Source of the DNA: Rutpela maculata
Taxonomy: Eukaryota; Arthropoda; Insecta; Coleoptera; Cerambycidae
Direction of reading: 5' to 3'
DNA: 64,000 bases
NCBI GenBank assembly: GCA_936432065.2
Contig: OW386294.2
Coordinates: 47,754,842 to 47,818,841, forward strand
A program made the position numbers and the translations under genes. The notes below the pieces were generated by a model. The model saw nothing but the letters and a program-made list of their open reading frames with translations. It was not told where the DNA came from and did no database searches. Below, in pieces: positions 25,967 through 38,343 of the stretch; position 1 is the first letter of the stretch, and each line of letters begins with the position of its first letter.

Positions 25967-27199
25967 GACGCCACAGATTTTAAGACCTTAGGATTCTTAG
26001 GAAACACGAACAACTGTCATTGAATCAGAATGTTTTTTCTTTAAAGTGAATTTGCTGTGTTTGTGCCATTTAGAAGCTTAAAGTTGGATTATTTAACATA
26101 TTGATGCTACTATTCTGAATACTTTTATATACTCAATTTTGTTCGTCAGGATTGCGGTCGTTCGTATTTTGCAGAATTGTCTCATGATGTAGAGGTTAGG
26201 TATACTGCTGCCATCGAATTAAATCCTTATATTTTGAGAAAAAAATGCTTTAGTATAAAGATTCCCGTATAACCAGGCGGTACAGGCTTTTTTTTCGATA
26301 CAGATTCGTCAAGATGCTATAGATTTTAATCTGTACCTATGATTTATTTAACGGACCTATACATTTTTAGGTACTCAAGCTATACAGATACAGTGTGTGT
26401 AGTGGCGGGCTGGGCATAGAGAGTAAGAATTGCAACAACGCGTGTGCCAGTTGGCTGAAATAAAATAACTGAGAACGGGAATGCTTAAGTGGTCTAGCAC
26501 CGACTCTTTAATCTATGCCGCCGACGAGCGAGTTTACTGTTACCTGGGTTGCCATATCGCGCTACGTGGAAGTACATGCCCAGTCCGCAATTACACGCAC
26601 TGTAAAATCTTTATCGTGACTATATCTTACCTTTTACTGTTGTATTTACAGGTTTACCTTTCTACATTAGATGTAATTCCTGTATCCTACATTTAACCTA
26701 ACTATATAGTTTCTACACGCAATATCTATACAGCATTTACCGATTATAAGGTCTTTCTTTACATATTAAAAGATTTTGTAATTCACGCATCTCTACATAT
26801 TCTTTACAGCAACGTGCTCCGGACGGTAACATTTGATGCTTATGAAGAATTGTCGCTTGTGCAACACTGTTGTGTATATCCCACGTAGCATTTGATATCC
26901 TATGTATATACATCAGTGATACATAATGTGAAAATAACGTGATGAATTTGATATGTACTACTATATAATATACATACAGCATACATAAGCTAATATGCGA
27001 GTATGGATATTCGTATGATGTTATAAAGACGTGCAGTAATTCTGACGCTCCTAAATGTATGTTGTCGGTACATACATAATTGAATGTTGTATAGACATCC
27101 CTCTATGTACTACACCCTACAGTACAAAGTGAATGATGAATGTACATTTGTTTTAAAATGTACCCGTCACATGGTAGGTACATGCTTGAATAGACATTT

Positions 27200-28130
27200 G
27201 CTAAAATTAAATAACTTCGGCTGTAATTAGTTCTGAATACACTACATAATACACTCGACACCCATTTCGTCAGCCAAGCTGGTATCATCTGAAGAAAAAC
27301 TTAGTATTTAATCACTCAAGACACAAAATGCTAACTTGGTTGGCGAAACATTTATGAAGTGTTGTGTGATCTATTGTTATATTCCAAGTTAACATACTCT
27401 TTAAGTGTTTTATGGTATAAGTTCTCAACATAACTAAAAGAAATAAAAGATGCAGGGCTGACACAATTTCTTTTCCCTCTGTGTATTGCTGCCGCGGTAC
27501 TGGCATGATTAAGATTAAACTGACATTACAAATAATCCAAAGATGGCGACACTTACTTATTATTGGTCAGGAACAAAATTTTACATTTTTTTTTTAAATA
27601 ATAGTGTATCTTTAAGAATTAAAATCGGAATAATATAAAATAAATAAATTCATTTAAGAAAAAAATAATTTTACTCATTAATAGTCCTTATACTAGTCAT
27701 AATAATTCATTAATTTTTATAAACACATTTTTATGATTCTGCGTAAAACTATTTCTTACATGTGATCAATTTTAACCTATCAGAGAGATGGAAGAAAAAT
27801 TATCCGATCATCATTCGTCATCGCACTCAACGTCCACCAAGATACACATGTTTTAGGTATATCAGTTGTAGGAATTCTGGCAGCTTTGAGCAGATAAAAA
27901 GAGAAAGACAGTTATATTCAACATAAGGCAGAGGGAGATAAACTACATTGTACTTTTCTGAAAGTTCTGGGTTCACAAACGAACATACCTATTGTGTGTC
28001 TCCTATTGTGTCATTGTCTCGCGCCGATTCGCCTAGCTTCGGCCAGTGCCAGCGGCCATTTGTCATATTTTGTGTTGTGTACGTTTAGCAACGAAGAACG
28101 AATTGCTTTTAGCAAACTTACAGTTTAAGT
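27200..28130. other. E1 interior with a possible promoter/5' leader near 28010-28110
   Basis: Mostly AT-rich with no motif. The stretch 28015-28100 is distinctly GC-richer (ctcgcgccgattcgcctagc) and precedes the decayed open frames, so it may be the remains of a leader. Inference only. Confidence 0.25.
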
Positions 28131-28223
28131 ATACATACAAATATACATCATCGTTTTCAAAGGCAAGTATATTTTACTAATAATTAATTTTAGCACATAA
28201 AATAGTAGGTACGCAAGCAGCAT

Positions 28224-28614
28224 ATGTCTAATAAATGTAGCGGAGTAGAAAGGCCCTTTAGGCAGGAAGCATATTATAAGAGAATGAATATGTCTTTGGC
28301 TTTCATTAATTATAATAACGCAGAAGCTAGTTATTGACAATACTCCTAATTTAAATTCAGATATGTTTGATACTGAAACTGTTCAGTCACAACTGTCAGG
28401 AAATTGAAACTTTTGAGGGAAATGGCTCAATTTTAACAAAATCGGATGACAATCGTCCAGATAGACTCAAGAATAATCTGTTATTTTCACACGTTGCAAA
28501 TAATGGAACAAATGAACCATTACGACAAAAAGTTACTATTAGTCGGGGAGCTCTCCCTAGCTGTACGTGCACCACCCTGCCGATCCTTGGGGACAATGTT
28601 TTTCATAAAGATTA
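28224..28614 (+). pseudogene. Decayed coding sequence inside E1
   Basis: An ATG at 28224 opens MSNKCSGVERPFRQEAYY..., broken by a stop at 28336. Further open stretches in different frames follow (DTETVQSQLSG; then ETFEGNGSILTKSDDNRPDR... to 28612). The composition is protein-like, acidic and Asn/Ser-rich, unlike translated AT-rich noise. No family recognised. It could be a relic of the element's own gene or a captured fragment. Confidence 0.3.
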
Positions 28615-29280
28615 AAGCCTAAGGAACAATTTAAGATATGTTCTAAAAAAAAACTGGCTGTACTTTCAAAATGGCGGCCATGTTAAAAAAAAACTGTTGT
28701 CAATGTTGTTTTTGTCATTTAACACAGAAACTAAAAAGGTTGGACAAAAACTTTTTGCACAAAAAACAACGTACATAAAATTTTCTACAATTTTGTTCCT
28801 ATACAATATTTTGATAGCAGTTACCATTTTCCAGATAAATGAGTCCAAAATTAAGAAAACATGGAAATTCATATATCGGTAAATCACTTGCAGGAAATAA
28901 ATGTGACAATTATTGTAAGGCGTAAAATATAACTTTATATTATTAACATAACAAAAAATAAAATAAACTGAAAAAAATTAATATCATAATTTGCAGATAA
29001 CGGTAACAATGGTATCTGGAAAATGGTAACTCCTATCCAAATATTGTATAGGAACAAAATTGTAGAAAATTTTATGCACTTTGTTTTTTGTGTAGAAAGT
29101 TTTTCTCCATCTTTTTTAGTTTTTGTGTTAAATGACAAAAACAATATTTGCAATTTTTTTTAACGGACGCCATTTTGAAAGTACTGCTAGTTTTTCTTTT
29201 TGGGGGACATGTCTTAAATTGTTCCTTAGGCTTTAATCTTTATGAAAAACATTGTCCCCAAGGATTGGGGGGTGCACGGA
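28580..29280. repeat. Inverted repeat inside E1
   Basis: Arms at about 28580-28850 and 29000-29280 are inverted copies (for example attgttccttaggctttaat against attaaagcctaaggaacaat). Part of the second arm repeats directly at about 29355-29545, with ggtgggctcccgta after each. The left arm overlaps the end of the decayed coding stretch. Confidence 0.7.
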
Positions 29281-29559
29281 CAGTTAGGGTGGGCTCCCGT
29301 AGTATTACGTTTTATACTGAATTTTATATTTTATTTTAAGAGCTGAATCATTTATCTGGAAAATGGTAATTCCTATCCAAATATTGTATAGGAACAAAAT
29401 TGTAGAAAATTTTATGCACTTTGTTTTTTATGTAGAAAGTTTCTTCTTCTGCATCTTCTTCATCTTTTTTATTTTTTGTGTTAAATGACAAAAACAATAT
29501 TTGCAACATTTACGGACACTTAAGGTGGGCTCCCGTATTATATTGACTTTGCTTAGTTT

Positions 29560-30410
29560 CTAAGTTGTTTGGAATAAAAAAATATATAGATAAACAGGGC
29601 ATTCGAAAAGTAAGAAAATGACAAAATTGAGAAGGCTTAAAAAATGTATAGAGAAGTTAGCGGCAGTCATGTAGAGTGATGTTCAATTTTTGAGATTCTT
29701 TATCAAGGATACTTTTATCTGAAATGAGTTTGTGTTTCTATTGACTATTTTTTTTATCACAAAAAAAAATAAGGATGATTTTCTTGTCAACATTTTGACC
29801 ATTTCTTACTTTCCGAGAGTTCTGTATATTTTACGTTACTTTTGATGATTCCAAATTAAACTAGATTTTATCAAGAGTAACTTATTGCTTTAATTGTTAG
29901 GTGGGCGCAAAATATATACATTTTTCCATATATAGAATGAATATATTGTGCTTGGATTCTGGATTGTTTGGAGGGAGGAGAGCTTACGTTCATGTGTCCT
30001 TAGACCTCATATCGATACATTGTGCTACCTCTGCAGGTAGCGGCAAATCCGCCGAGCCCCCGCATTCCTCAATCAAACCAACATTTGCGATATAAGTACT
30101 CAGTTCTTCTTCTATAATCATTATAAATTTATTAAATTCATATTAATGTTAAAAAATTGTTAGCCTTTATATACTTATTTCGTTAACTCTAGGATCTGAT
30201 GACGAAGTGCGAGGCATTTTGATAATAAGAATTATTTCCTCCCTTTGATTAAAATATGTATATAAATATAAAAAATTTAGTGTTTGTTTTTTGTTTTTAG
30301 GAGATCACATGGAGGAGCTGGACTATTAAGAAAATTCACTGGAAAATCTACATAAATAATGTTTTTTTATTATTTATCAAATAAAATTAATTTTTGATTT
30401 TGTTATAATA
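29560..30410. other. E1 interior, possible last exon at 30301
   Basis: A strong acceptor-like tract ending ttttgtttttag at 30300 is followed by a very short open frame ending at 30328 and an aataaa at about 30380. A diverged copy of this block recurs near 31447-31505 on the other side of the mariner-like MITE. Too short to identify. Confidence 0.25.
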
Positions 30411-31412
30411 TACAGAGTGTCCCAGGAGTATGGAGCAATATTTCGGGAGCGTATAGTTTGGGTCAAAATAACACTAAAAGTATCTATAATTTTTTCTTAG
30501 GGCGCCCCCTTAGAAGCTATTCACCATTAAAGGTTAAATCGTCAAGGTTTTTTTGCTGATAGCTTCCAAACTACTCTGTTGATTGTAATAAAATTTGAAC
30601 AGTATACATATTAGGTATATATCAGATTCAGAAATATGACGCTTTTCATATTTTGTCTAGGAAGGCGGGGGTGCAGCACCTCCTGATGCTTTTTACCTGT
30701 AATTACTGACAACTTACATTCCGAAAGATGAGGTGACATTTTTAAATTACTTGTTTGACATCAATAAAGTGACCCATTTTTAAGCAAAATTGATTTGAAT
30801 ACTTCATTGCATGGTCTAAAATGCATTATAGTGGAGCGATATTTGCATTTTTTCTCATTAAATAATTTTTAAAGTACAACCAATGGGACTAAGTTTTTCA
30901 GGATTGGTTATAAATAAGAAAAAAGGTACAATCTTTAAATTACGAAAAAAAATTAAACTGATAAAAATCACTCCACTATAATGTATTTTAGACCACGTAA
31001 TGATGTATTCAAATTGATTTTTTTTAAAAACTGGTCACTTTGTTGAGGACAAACAAGAGTATCTTTTTTTTAATTGTTTAGGGAATTTAAAAATGCCTCC
31101 TCAACTTTCATAAGTCAATTTACGTCAGAAATTAGGGGAACAAGCATTAGGGATGCTCCACCTCTGGCTTCCTAGCGAAGGTATGAAAGGAAATCACAGA
31201 CTTACGAAACATGTATACTGACTAAATTTTATTACAATCGATAGAGCAGTTTAGGAGCTATCAGCAAAATCCTTTTTGAAGGTTTAATCTTTAAGGGTGA
31301 CTAACTCAGAAGTAGGGTGGGGGGGGGCTCTAAAAAAAAGTACTTTTAGTGCTATTTTGACCCAAACTATACGCTCCCGAAATATTGCCCCATACTCCTG
31401 AGACACCCTGTA
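30411..31412. mobile_element. Mariner-like palindromic MITE, 1.0 kb
   Basis: Ends tacagagtgtcccaggagta and, inverted, tactcctgagacaccctgta, with TA at both edges. The arms stay complementary almost to the centre (gctgatagcttccaaacta against gtttaggagctatcagc). The CAGGGTGTC-type end with a TA duplication fits Tc1/mariner-derived MITEs. Non-coding. Confidence 0.75.
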
Positions 31413-32209
31413 TTTAGTTTGCTTTATTTTTTATATATTTGTAAATAGTAAAGAGAAGCTGGAGCATAAATGAAAATTCCCTGGAAAATTTCAATAAATA
31501 ATGTATTTATTTTTTTAGTTTAGTTTTGTTTAGTTTTGTAAATTATGTATTGATATATGCAATAAAATATTTTATTTCCAATGTATTATTTTATTATAAA
31601 GGCGGGTGTATATGATAAGATTACATCTGTATATATGAGAAGCAGTTTGACCGAAGTTCACTTTTTTAGAAATGGTGTTTAAATTAATTTTGAACAAAAA
31701 TATTATGTTCAAAATTAATTTAACATAACTAAAAAAGTGTATTTCAGCCTAACTGCTTATTCTCATATACAGATATAGAAAGTACACAGAATGCATGTAC
31801 TGCCAATATAATATGAACAAGAAAGGGAACTACCTATGAAGTACATGTATGCACATGAATATTTATTACATGTATCTGGTACATGAAAATAGTATGCATA
31901 GGAAGTACAACCAGTATATAGTGAAATTTACGTGCACTGCATGTACGTGGTACATGAAAAATACGTACATAGGAAGTACCATAGATAAATGGGAGTGACT
32001 ATATTCAGTTTTCGTCCATATTACGTGAAATTTAGGTCCACGCGTACATGCCTGTCACGTGGTATGGACGTACATATGCCGGACAGGTGTATCTGTTATT
32101 TCACATTCCTACAATATACGTGAATAAATTATGAATATACATTAAAAATACATGTCTTTCTGATGAATATAACTAGTATGTACGTGGTATGTGACAATGC
32201 TACTTGGGT

Positions 32210-32490
32210 GACATTCTACGTTAATCTCTCTGGACAACGATGATATACCATTAATGGATGTAGTAGCAGTAGCTGCACTGATGAATGTATGCTGGCGTCT
32301 GTTTTTCTCTATTATCACATCTTGATCATTGTTTTGCGATAGTGTTTTCTTTGACGCTGTGGCATTTTTGAAGGTTATGTTATTTTTATTTATCAGATTT
32401 GTGTCACAGTCACACCAGTCAAGAATGAAAGAATATAGATGGGATGAGTCAAACTTGTTTGTATAGAAATTTAACCAATATGCAAAGAAA
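32210..32490 (-). pseudogene. 5' part of 141-codon frame, split by E1 (copy B)
   Basis: Homologous to 13220-13501 of copy A; the rest of the frame is at 26737-26879 on the far side of E1. The E1 insertion therefore disrupts the open frame in this copy only. Confidence 0.45.
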
Positions 32491-32756
32491 AATTAATTAA
32501 ATTTTAAAAACAATAACAATAACTACAGGTATTTTAAGGTTCTGCTTCACTAATAAATTTGAAAATTGCAGGGTCTTTTACGTAAGATAAAATGCACCTG
32601 TATACCTAATATTGTTTCTTAAAAAGGATGCTACCATAAATATTCATCTAATATGTGTCTATCTCAATTTCCTATAATAAACTCAATTACTAGGTACCAT
32701 CATTAAATAATATATAATCCCGATATCCATTACTATAACTTTTATCATTAAATTTG

Positions 32757-32832
32757 CTGGACACCTTGGTGGCGCAGTCAGTTAAGGCGCTAGGATAACG
32801 AGATACGTACATAGCAGACGTGGGTTCGAGAC
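32757..32832 (+). ncRNA. tRNA-like sequence with pol III boxes (copy B)
   Basis: Same as 13768-13842: tggcgcagtcag and ggttcgagacc with tRNA-like spacing. No closed acceptor stem. Confidence 0.5.
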
Positions 32833-33181
32833 CTAAACAAAGTAAGTAAAGTTGTTTAATTATCACTATAAATAATGAATTTACGGAATACTAATATTAA
32901 TTGGAGCATGATAGCGAAGGAATTGAAACGCGGCGTGGTGGTTGGGTGATTAAAAAAGTGTGTTTATTTTCATCTATTTTTTTTAATTAAAAATAAAGAT
33001 TTATTCTTTACCAGGCCTATGCAGTATTAGTACTCGTTATTTACAGAATCATAGAATAAACCTTTACATGAACTTTATTCCAACGAAACGCAAACGTGCC
33101 TTTATCGATAACCAAACTTTATTGAATCGGTATCCAGGTGTTAGCGTACTGTACATAGATAAAAGATTTATATATATGATA

Positions 33182-33641
33182 TAGTGTTGGGTGAATTCGA
33201 ATTAAAATACTCGGTTAATTCGAGTATCAAAATACTCGCTTGATTCCGAGTATTAAAATTTCATCCGAATAAAATATACTCGGATTAATTTTAAGTACAA
33301 AACAAAAAAACAACTGTCAATCGAGCACTTGGATAATAAAATGTTTTCTTAGATTTCTCCCCCCCTCCGCTCATCGATTCTGACATTCTGAGATCTGGGG
33401 AAAAAATTACTATCAGTGCCACTCAAGGACTGTTAACTACACCAGTCCTTGAGTGCCACTAGCATTCGCTTCAACCACGATCGCAATTATTGTTGACAGA
33501 GTGATTGAAAAATCTCGATTTCACATTACTAAATACCTATAGAGAACATTTAATTCGACATCGGATGATTAAGCCGAATATTCTTGTCATCCGATTCCGT
33601 GTAATCCGAGTACCGAAATCATCCGAATATCTGCATCACTA
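33182..33641. mobile_element. hAT-like MITE, 460 bp (copy B)
   Basis: Same insertion as 14191-14650 with the same flanking atatgata (33174-33181, 33642-33649). Inherited through the duplication. Confidence 0.88.
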
Positions 33642-34081
33642 ATATGATATACATAGGCAACTCTCACTGCAAACGCCACGAAATGCGCCATGCCGCGTCT
33701 GGTGTGTGTACTAAGTGGTTATGGCGGCTCTTTTGAATATATTCATATTACTTGGGTTTTAAATTACTTGCATATATGCCGCAGCCAGATGGCAATTAGT
33801 CAGACTGCCCAAATAGTGTCTTTTTATAAAATGACTTACTTTGCAATCTGATTGTGGCATAAAAAAGAACTCAAATAAATAAATAACAATTGCTGTATCA
33901 TATATAAATAAATTTATATATTTGTCAGTACATTTTACAGAGTTGTCAAAATATAATAACATAAAAACTAGTGATGAAATATTGAAAGGTAATTTGTCCT
34001 TGCCAAAACTTTATATTTTAAGTTGAGAAAAAATTATTAGGTATATGTATTTGCTACTTCAGTAAGTTTTTCATGGCTTAT

Positions 34082-34182
34082 TCATGCTGAGGCAGGCTGG
34101 TAAGTGGAATATTCTTGTGCACGAAATGCTGATGTTGACGGAGCACTTATATCAATTGACCCTTCCACTTCTGGTGGTGTTC
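34082..34182 (-). pseudogene. THAP-gene-like exon 3, copy B
   Basis: Same as 15091-15191. Here it lies about 780 bp downstream of the phase-1 donor of the THAP exon 2 at 34966, in the right orientation and phase. It reads TPPEVEGSIDISAPSTSA and then stops at a TGA. Low-complexity Ser/Pro/Glu linkers are usual after a THAP domain. Confidence 0.5.
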
Positions 34183-34965
34183 CTAATAACACAAAGAAGT
34201 TTAGCAAAAAAAAACGCAAATGAACTTGGGTTATTATTACTACATGAATTTAGGCGCAGTTTAAAAGTTTGAACGACTGCAGCTCGTTTACACCAAAATA
34301 ACATTCAAGAGAACATTTCAAGAGAAAATCGAGCTAAATTCGTTATTATCATTACAAAGCATGTTTTTGGTACTAGTATGACGAAGTATGGTCGCGATTG
34401 GGTTTTAAGCAGAATTCGTCCAAACCAGCAAAGAGGTTAACATTAATTTTCCTTTTATACCATTAATAGCCAGAAAGTGTAAAGAATCATTTAAAGTCTT
34501 TGTAGGGCCTGTTTTATTGGAAGAACCACTTGGAATGTATTATTTTAGATTTTAATTACGGGAAAGGATTGAAATAATAAACTAGTAATTTTAGAATATT
34601 TGTACTTTACTGTAAGCTTCGATTTGTATATTGATAAATGGTAAACTGCTATATTCTAAAGCTTGTATAAGACTTAAAAACTACCCTTATCCTATGACGT
34701 CCTGTCTACCTACTGCCCAACCTCGTCTGGTGAGAGTTACACAAATTTCAGGCCAGACAGTAATCCCGACAGCCATTTCTGGTTTAGGCCAAATTTAAAA
34801 GTAAACAAAAATAAATGCGTCTGCATAGCCTCAACAGTCTTTAAGGTTTCGAGACATCAACATCTAATATAAGATGCTGATTTATTATGATTTATTTAAT
34901 TATAACCTCTCGAAGTAACTTTCAACGTAACTGTTATTTTAGTATGTTAGCAAAGAAAAATTTAC

Positions 34966-35152
34966 CTGGTGCGTAGTAAGGTAAACGCATGGAAGGAATG
35001 CTGTCAGCTTTCAAATTCGCTCCCCATCGGCCTTAAATTCGACAATCATTTGCAAAATGCATATCACAAATTCTATCGCCAGCTCTGATATTCCTCATTT
35101 CCTTGCCTTCTAATTTGCTATTTTTAATTCGTGTTAACCACTCACTGAATAG
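34966..35152 (-). pseudogene. THAP-domain exon 2 with premature stop
   Basis: Second half of a THAP zinc-finger domain (C2CH type, sequence-specific DNA binding). After an acceptor ending gttatag it reads LFSEWLTRIKNSKLEGKEM, with the conserved Trp, then RICDMHF, which contains the Cys-x2-His zinc ligands and the following Phe, then a TAA stop at 35033-35035. Past the stop it resumes with LKADSIPSMRLP, equivalent to the conserved Pro-containing motif that ends THAP domains. The donor is at 34965 in phase 1. Exon phases (0 at the start, 1 at the end) equal those of the intact gene's exon 2 at 54243-54438, so the two are paralogues. The stop makes this a pseudogene unless it is a sequence error. 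Confidence 0.75.
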
Positions 35153-35532
35153 CTATAACAAAAAATTAAATATTAAATTCATTTGAGAGCTCATAATAAT
35201 TAAAATAAAATAGTAATTTATGCAAAAGGTGCATAAAGTAATACTTCTGTCACAAATGGGAAGTTTGACTTCACAACTCGTAGGCAAGTGCGGCAATCCC
35301 ATGATGAGTGAATAAAATAAAAATAATCTAAGTAATATTTGTCCAACAAATAGTATGTCTTTTTTATTAGCAGCTCTGTTTTTTATGAAAATGCATAAAT
35401 GAGTCTTATGGAGATACCTACATTTCTATTTAAACATTTCAGTAAAAATTATAAATTTTAAAACCTAACCTTCATTCCAAATATTTCCTAGTAGTTATTT
35501 GTATAAATACTGATAAAAATGTAAGAATTTAC

Positions 35533-35613
35533 CTTTTGGTCACTAGGAAACCGATGCATTTTAGAATTACTTGAAGTGTTTTTACGCAATGGAACACAAC
35601 AATAAAAGACCAT
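35533..35613 (-). pseudogene. THAP-domain exon 1, zinc ligand lost
   Basis: Minus-strand ATG at 35613; reads MVFYCCVPLRKNTSSNSKMH then RFPSDQK and a GT donor (gtaaat). It aligns with exon 1 of the intact gene (VFYCCVPEC...HRFP). The second Cys of the N-terminal Cys pair is missing: CCVPLRK here against CCVPECRK there. The domain would lack one zinc ligand, consistent with loss of function. The intron follows the same residue region in both genes, phase 0. It faces away from the intact gene: head-to-head. Confidence 0.75.
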
Positions 35614-35741
35614 GATAATTGACAGCACACAAACAAACAAAACGACAAAATATAAAATAATAAATTATTCTGTCAGTGTTCTAAAATTACAGGCATGCGC
35701 AGTGCAAGGGAATTTTAAACGATTTTTAAACAAATTCCTTA

Positions 35742-35888
35742 GGCCACCTTTAGACTATAAAAATTCTTTGACAAAGATCTTTTATAAAAAATATTTTATG
35801 AGATAAAATATCTATCAAATTACTCATAAAATATTTTTTATAAAAGATCTTTGTCAAATAACTTTTATAGTCTAATCTAATGGTGGGC
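35742..35888. mobile_element. Harbinger-like MITE, 147 bp (left arm)
   Basis: Ends ggccacctttagactat and, inverted, gccc.ccatta.a.gac...; flanked by TTA (35739-35741 and 35889-35891). Almost wholly palindromic (aagatcttttataaaaaata / tattttttataaaagatctt). A 3-bp TWA duplication with a GGCC/GGGC end is characteristic of PIF/Harbinger MITEs. Confidence 0.75.
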
Positions 35889-36499
35889 TTAAAATTAAAT
35901 AAGTCAATTCGAATCTAGAAATTGATCATTTATTAACTTAACGGAAAATCATTACAATAAATGCAATAACATTTAAAAAGTAACTAACGTAAGTAAAATT
36001 ATTACAAAGTATTAAGATGTCCAAGCTGCGTTGAAATAAGTAATGTGTTAAAGTAACTAATGTATCAAAATACCTGTAATACAATTAAATGATATACATT
36101 TTCTCGTCCTTATTTATAATTTTTAGAAGTAAAAACACAACACGTAGAACCCATCAGTCTTTAAAATTCAATAATACCACAGTCGTTTTTAGTCAATTTC
36201 TTGGGAGCCACGTTCTTTACAAATCAATAATATGTATTTTCACATCCTTATAATTTTTTGAAATAGCAACACAACACGTAGAGTCTTTAAAATTCAATAA
36301 TACCATAGTCGTTTTTAGTCAATTTCTTGGGAGCCACGTTCTTTACAAATCAATATGCATTTTCACGTACTCGTGTTAGAACAACACAACACATCACAGG
36401 TTTTTAATATTTAACAGAACAGCGTCGTTTTATTGGAAACTCATATTATTTACAAATAAGCAAACGGATTAGCACACATATGTAAACAATAATGGCGTG

Positions 36500-37554
36500 A
36501 CAACTTAAAGCTGAAAGTACGAAAGTAGTGACCCTCGAGGATATAGAGGAAAATAGAGATTGCTAAATGGCTATTTATTTGTTCGGCCCACAACTGTAAA
36601 CAAGAAATTATTAATCCCCGATTCTCTTGACTGGTACTAAATAATGTGTTCGGTAGAGGATGCTCTCTAATATGGCTTTTAGTATAATTTGCGTATTGTT
36701 TACTTTTGTGTTCTATTGTGTTTTGTGGGTGTTTACTACGCCTCTCGCGTCCCTTGCCAAATGTGTTGAGAACAAATATACGCATTGTTGTAAAATTGAT
36801 CTATTTTTCCCTATATGCTCGAAGGTAGTGATAGTCGGGCAAAATTCAGATTTGCGCAGCCGTCGTATGATTCATGTACAAGTAGCGACACAGCGAGGTA
36901 ATGGAAGACTAAACGCAGTTTTGAAAATTAGTGGGAGTGCGCATAGCCTGCATGGTACTGTATTAGATCGGTACGTATACCGCATGCTATGTCAGCGACA
37001 TAATAAGGAGAGACTGGAAAAGTAGGCGTGGCACATGGTCAGAACATATTTAAGCAACTAGTCCGCATGGGCGTCACTTGAACTTAACGTTATGGAATTT
37101 GCGAATATTTTAAAAATGTATAGAGCAGCATTTACTCCTTTTTTAAATATAATATAATTTATTACTACTTCTACAGCGATTTGACTAATAAATTTGAGCT
37201 CAACTAATAATAGAACAGTAATAAAAAACAATATTCATTCATTAACTGTATCCCTCAAAGCAGTACTCCACTGCAAATCTTGGCAACTAGGGCCAACAAA
37301 TGCACCCCCACTGCGTCCCTCGGGCGTTTATTGCATGTCCAAACAAACCGTACGTTTACTGAATTGGGATTGCCCCTCTATACTTTAGACCTCGTTGTGC
37401 TATGTCAACTCCGGGCCTCGGCGGTTCTCGCTTACCGAAGTGGGGAAGGGGGAAATTTTAGTGCCTGACTACGCTCACGAGCGGCGCTAGTAGTCGTACT
37501 CGTTAAGCTTCGGTTCAGTTCGGACAACTCCGCCATATTTATAGAATCAAAAAT
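36500..37554. other. Loop of the inverted duplication, no gene recognised
   Basis: Contains the outer part of arm 36835-36960 and an unpaired centre. Short open frames (such as 36660-37025 +) show no family features. GC-richer than the surroundings around 37290-37500. Confidence 0.35.
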
Positions 37555-38343
37555 TGGTGCATTTGTCGCATCAGGCCCTGCGCACTCCCACTATATTTCA
37601 AAACAGCGTGTTTAGTTTGAACTTCCGTCGATCTGTCGCTACTTGTACTTGAATCACGGCGGCTGCGCAAATCTGAGGCATGTTTTTGCGCATAAGACGC
37701 TACAAACCGCGATAAGCGAAGCCATCCGAGCGAATAAGCTGTGACGTCACGCTTAAAGCGGTATCGCGCGGTCTCACTAAGGCGCTAGAAAATGTGTAAG
37801 CGGAAAATAGTAGGGATATGACATAAGAACGTTAGAGATGGTTAGAACTAAACTGTTAAAAAAAGCTAAAAAGACATTCATTTTTGCGGAGAAATATATG
37901 ATGACGTAACGCTTCAAGGCGCTTAAAGCATTGGGGTAAGACGCGAGATCGCAAAAATATGCCTTTGTCACGCCATTATTGTTTACATGTCTGTGCTTTG
38001 TGTTTTGGACATTAAACTAATAATTATTAAATCCATAGAGCAGGAGTCCATTTGCTTATTTGTAAATAATGTGAGTTTCCAATGAAACTGATTAGACACG
38101 ACGCTGTTCTGTTAAATATTAAAAACTGTAATGGGTTATAAGTGTTGTATGTGTTCACGTCGTGTTGCGACTTCGAAAAATTCCAACATGCATAGGTATT
38201 ATTGATCTGCAAAGAACGTGACTCCCAAGAAATTGACTAAAAATGAAAGACTGACGGGTTGTACATTTCTGTGCAATGAAATCCCGTACACCTATTTTTC
38301 GCCTTATTAAATCATTATTTATTTGTCAGTGTCATATTTTCGC

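Larger units (their letters stand above)
26880..32208. mobile_element. CCCA-terminated element E1, 5.3 kb
   Basis: Left end CCCACGTAGCATTTG, right end reverse-complementing to CCCAAGTAGCATTGT. The uninterrupted site is visible in copy A at 13215-13225; only one T is shared by both flanks, so the TSD is 1 bp or a decayed 2 bp. Both subterminal regions (26880-27200 and 31780-32208) are dense in GTAC-containing motifs such as gtacatg and acgtac. Interior: decayed open frames, inverted repeats and a mariner-like MITE. No transposase identified. Confidence 0.8.
25790..34845. repeat. Segmental duplication, copy B
   Basis: Counterpart of 11669-15851, expanded by the E1 insertion at 26880-32208. Without E1 the two copies are of similar length and nearly identical. 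The exons of a decayed THAP gene continue from here across the right boundary (34966-35613), so copy B is probably the parent arrangement and copy A the derived, partial copy (inference). Confidence 0.9.
34966..37260. repeat. Left arm of large inverted duplication
   Basis: Matching inverted blocks, left against right: THAP exons and upstream 35614-35741 against 41867-42148 (ggaattttaaacgattttta / aaaatcatttaaaattcccg); MITE 35742-35888 against 39565-41866; 35892-36110 against 39345-39560; 36130-36240 (repeated at 36250-36350) against 38190-38245; 36370-36500 against 37960-38125; 36835-36960 against 37555-37695. The centre is near 37260. The arms are diverged, not identical, so this is old. 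Confidence 0.75.

Noticed and set aside
36450..37025. 111- and 121-codon frames in the loop of the inverted duplication
   Set aside because: They overlap on opposite strands, have no family pattern and are not kept in the inverted counterpart.
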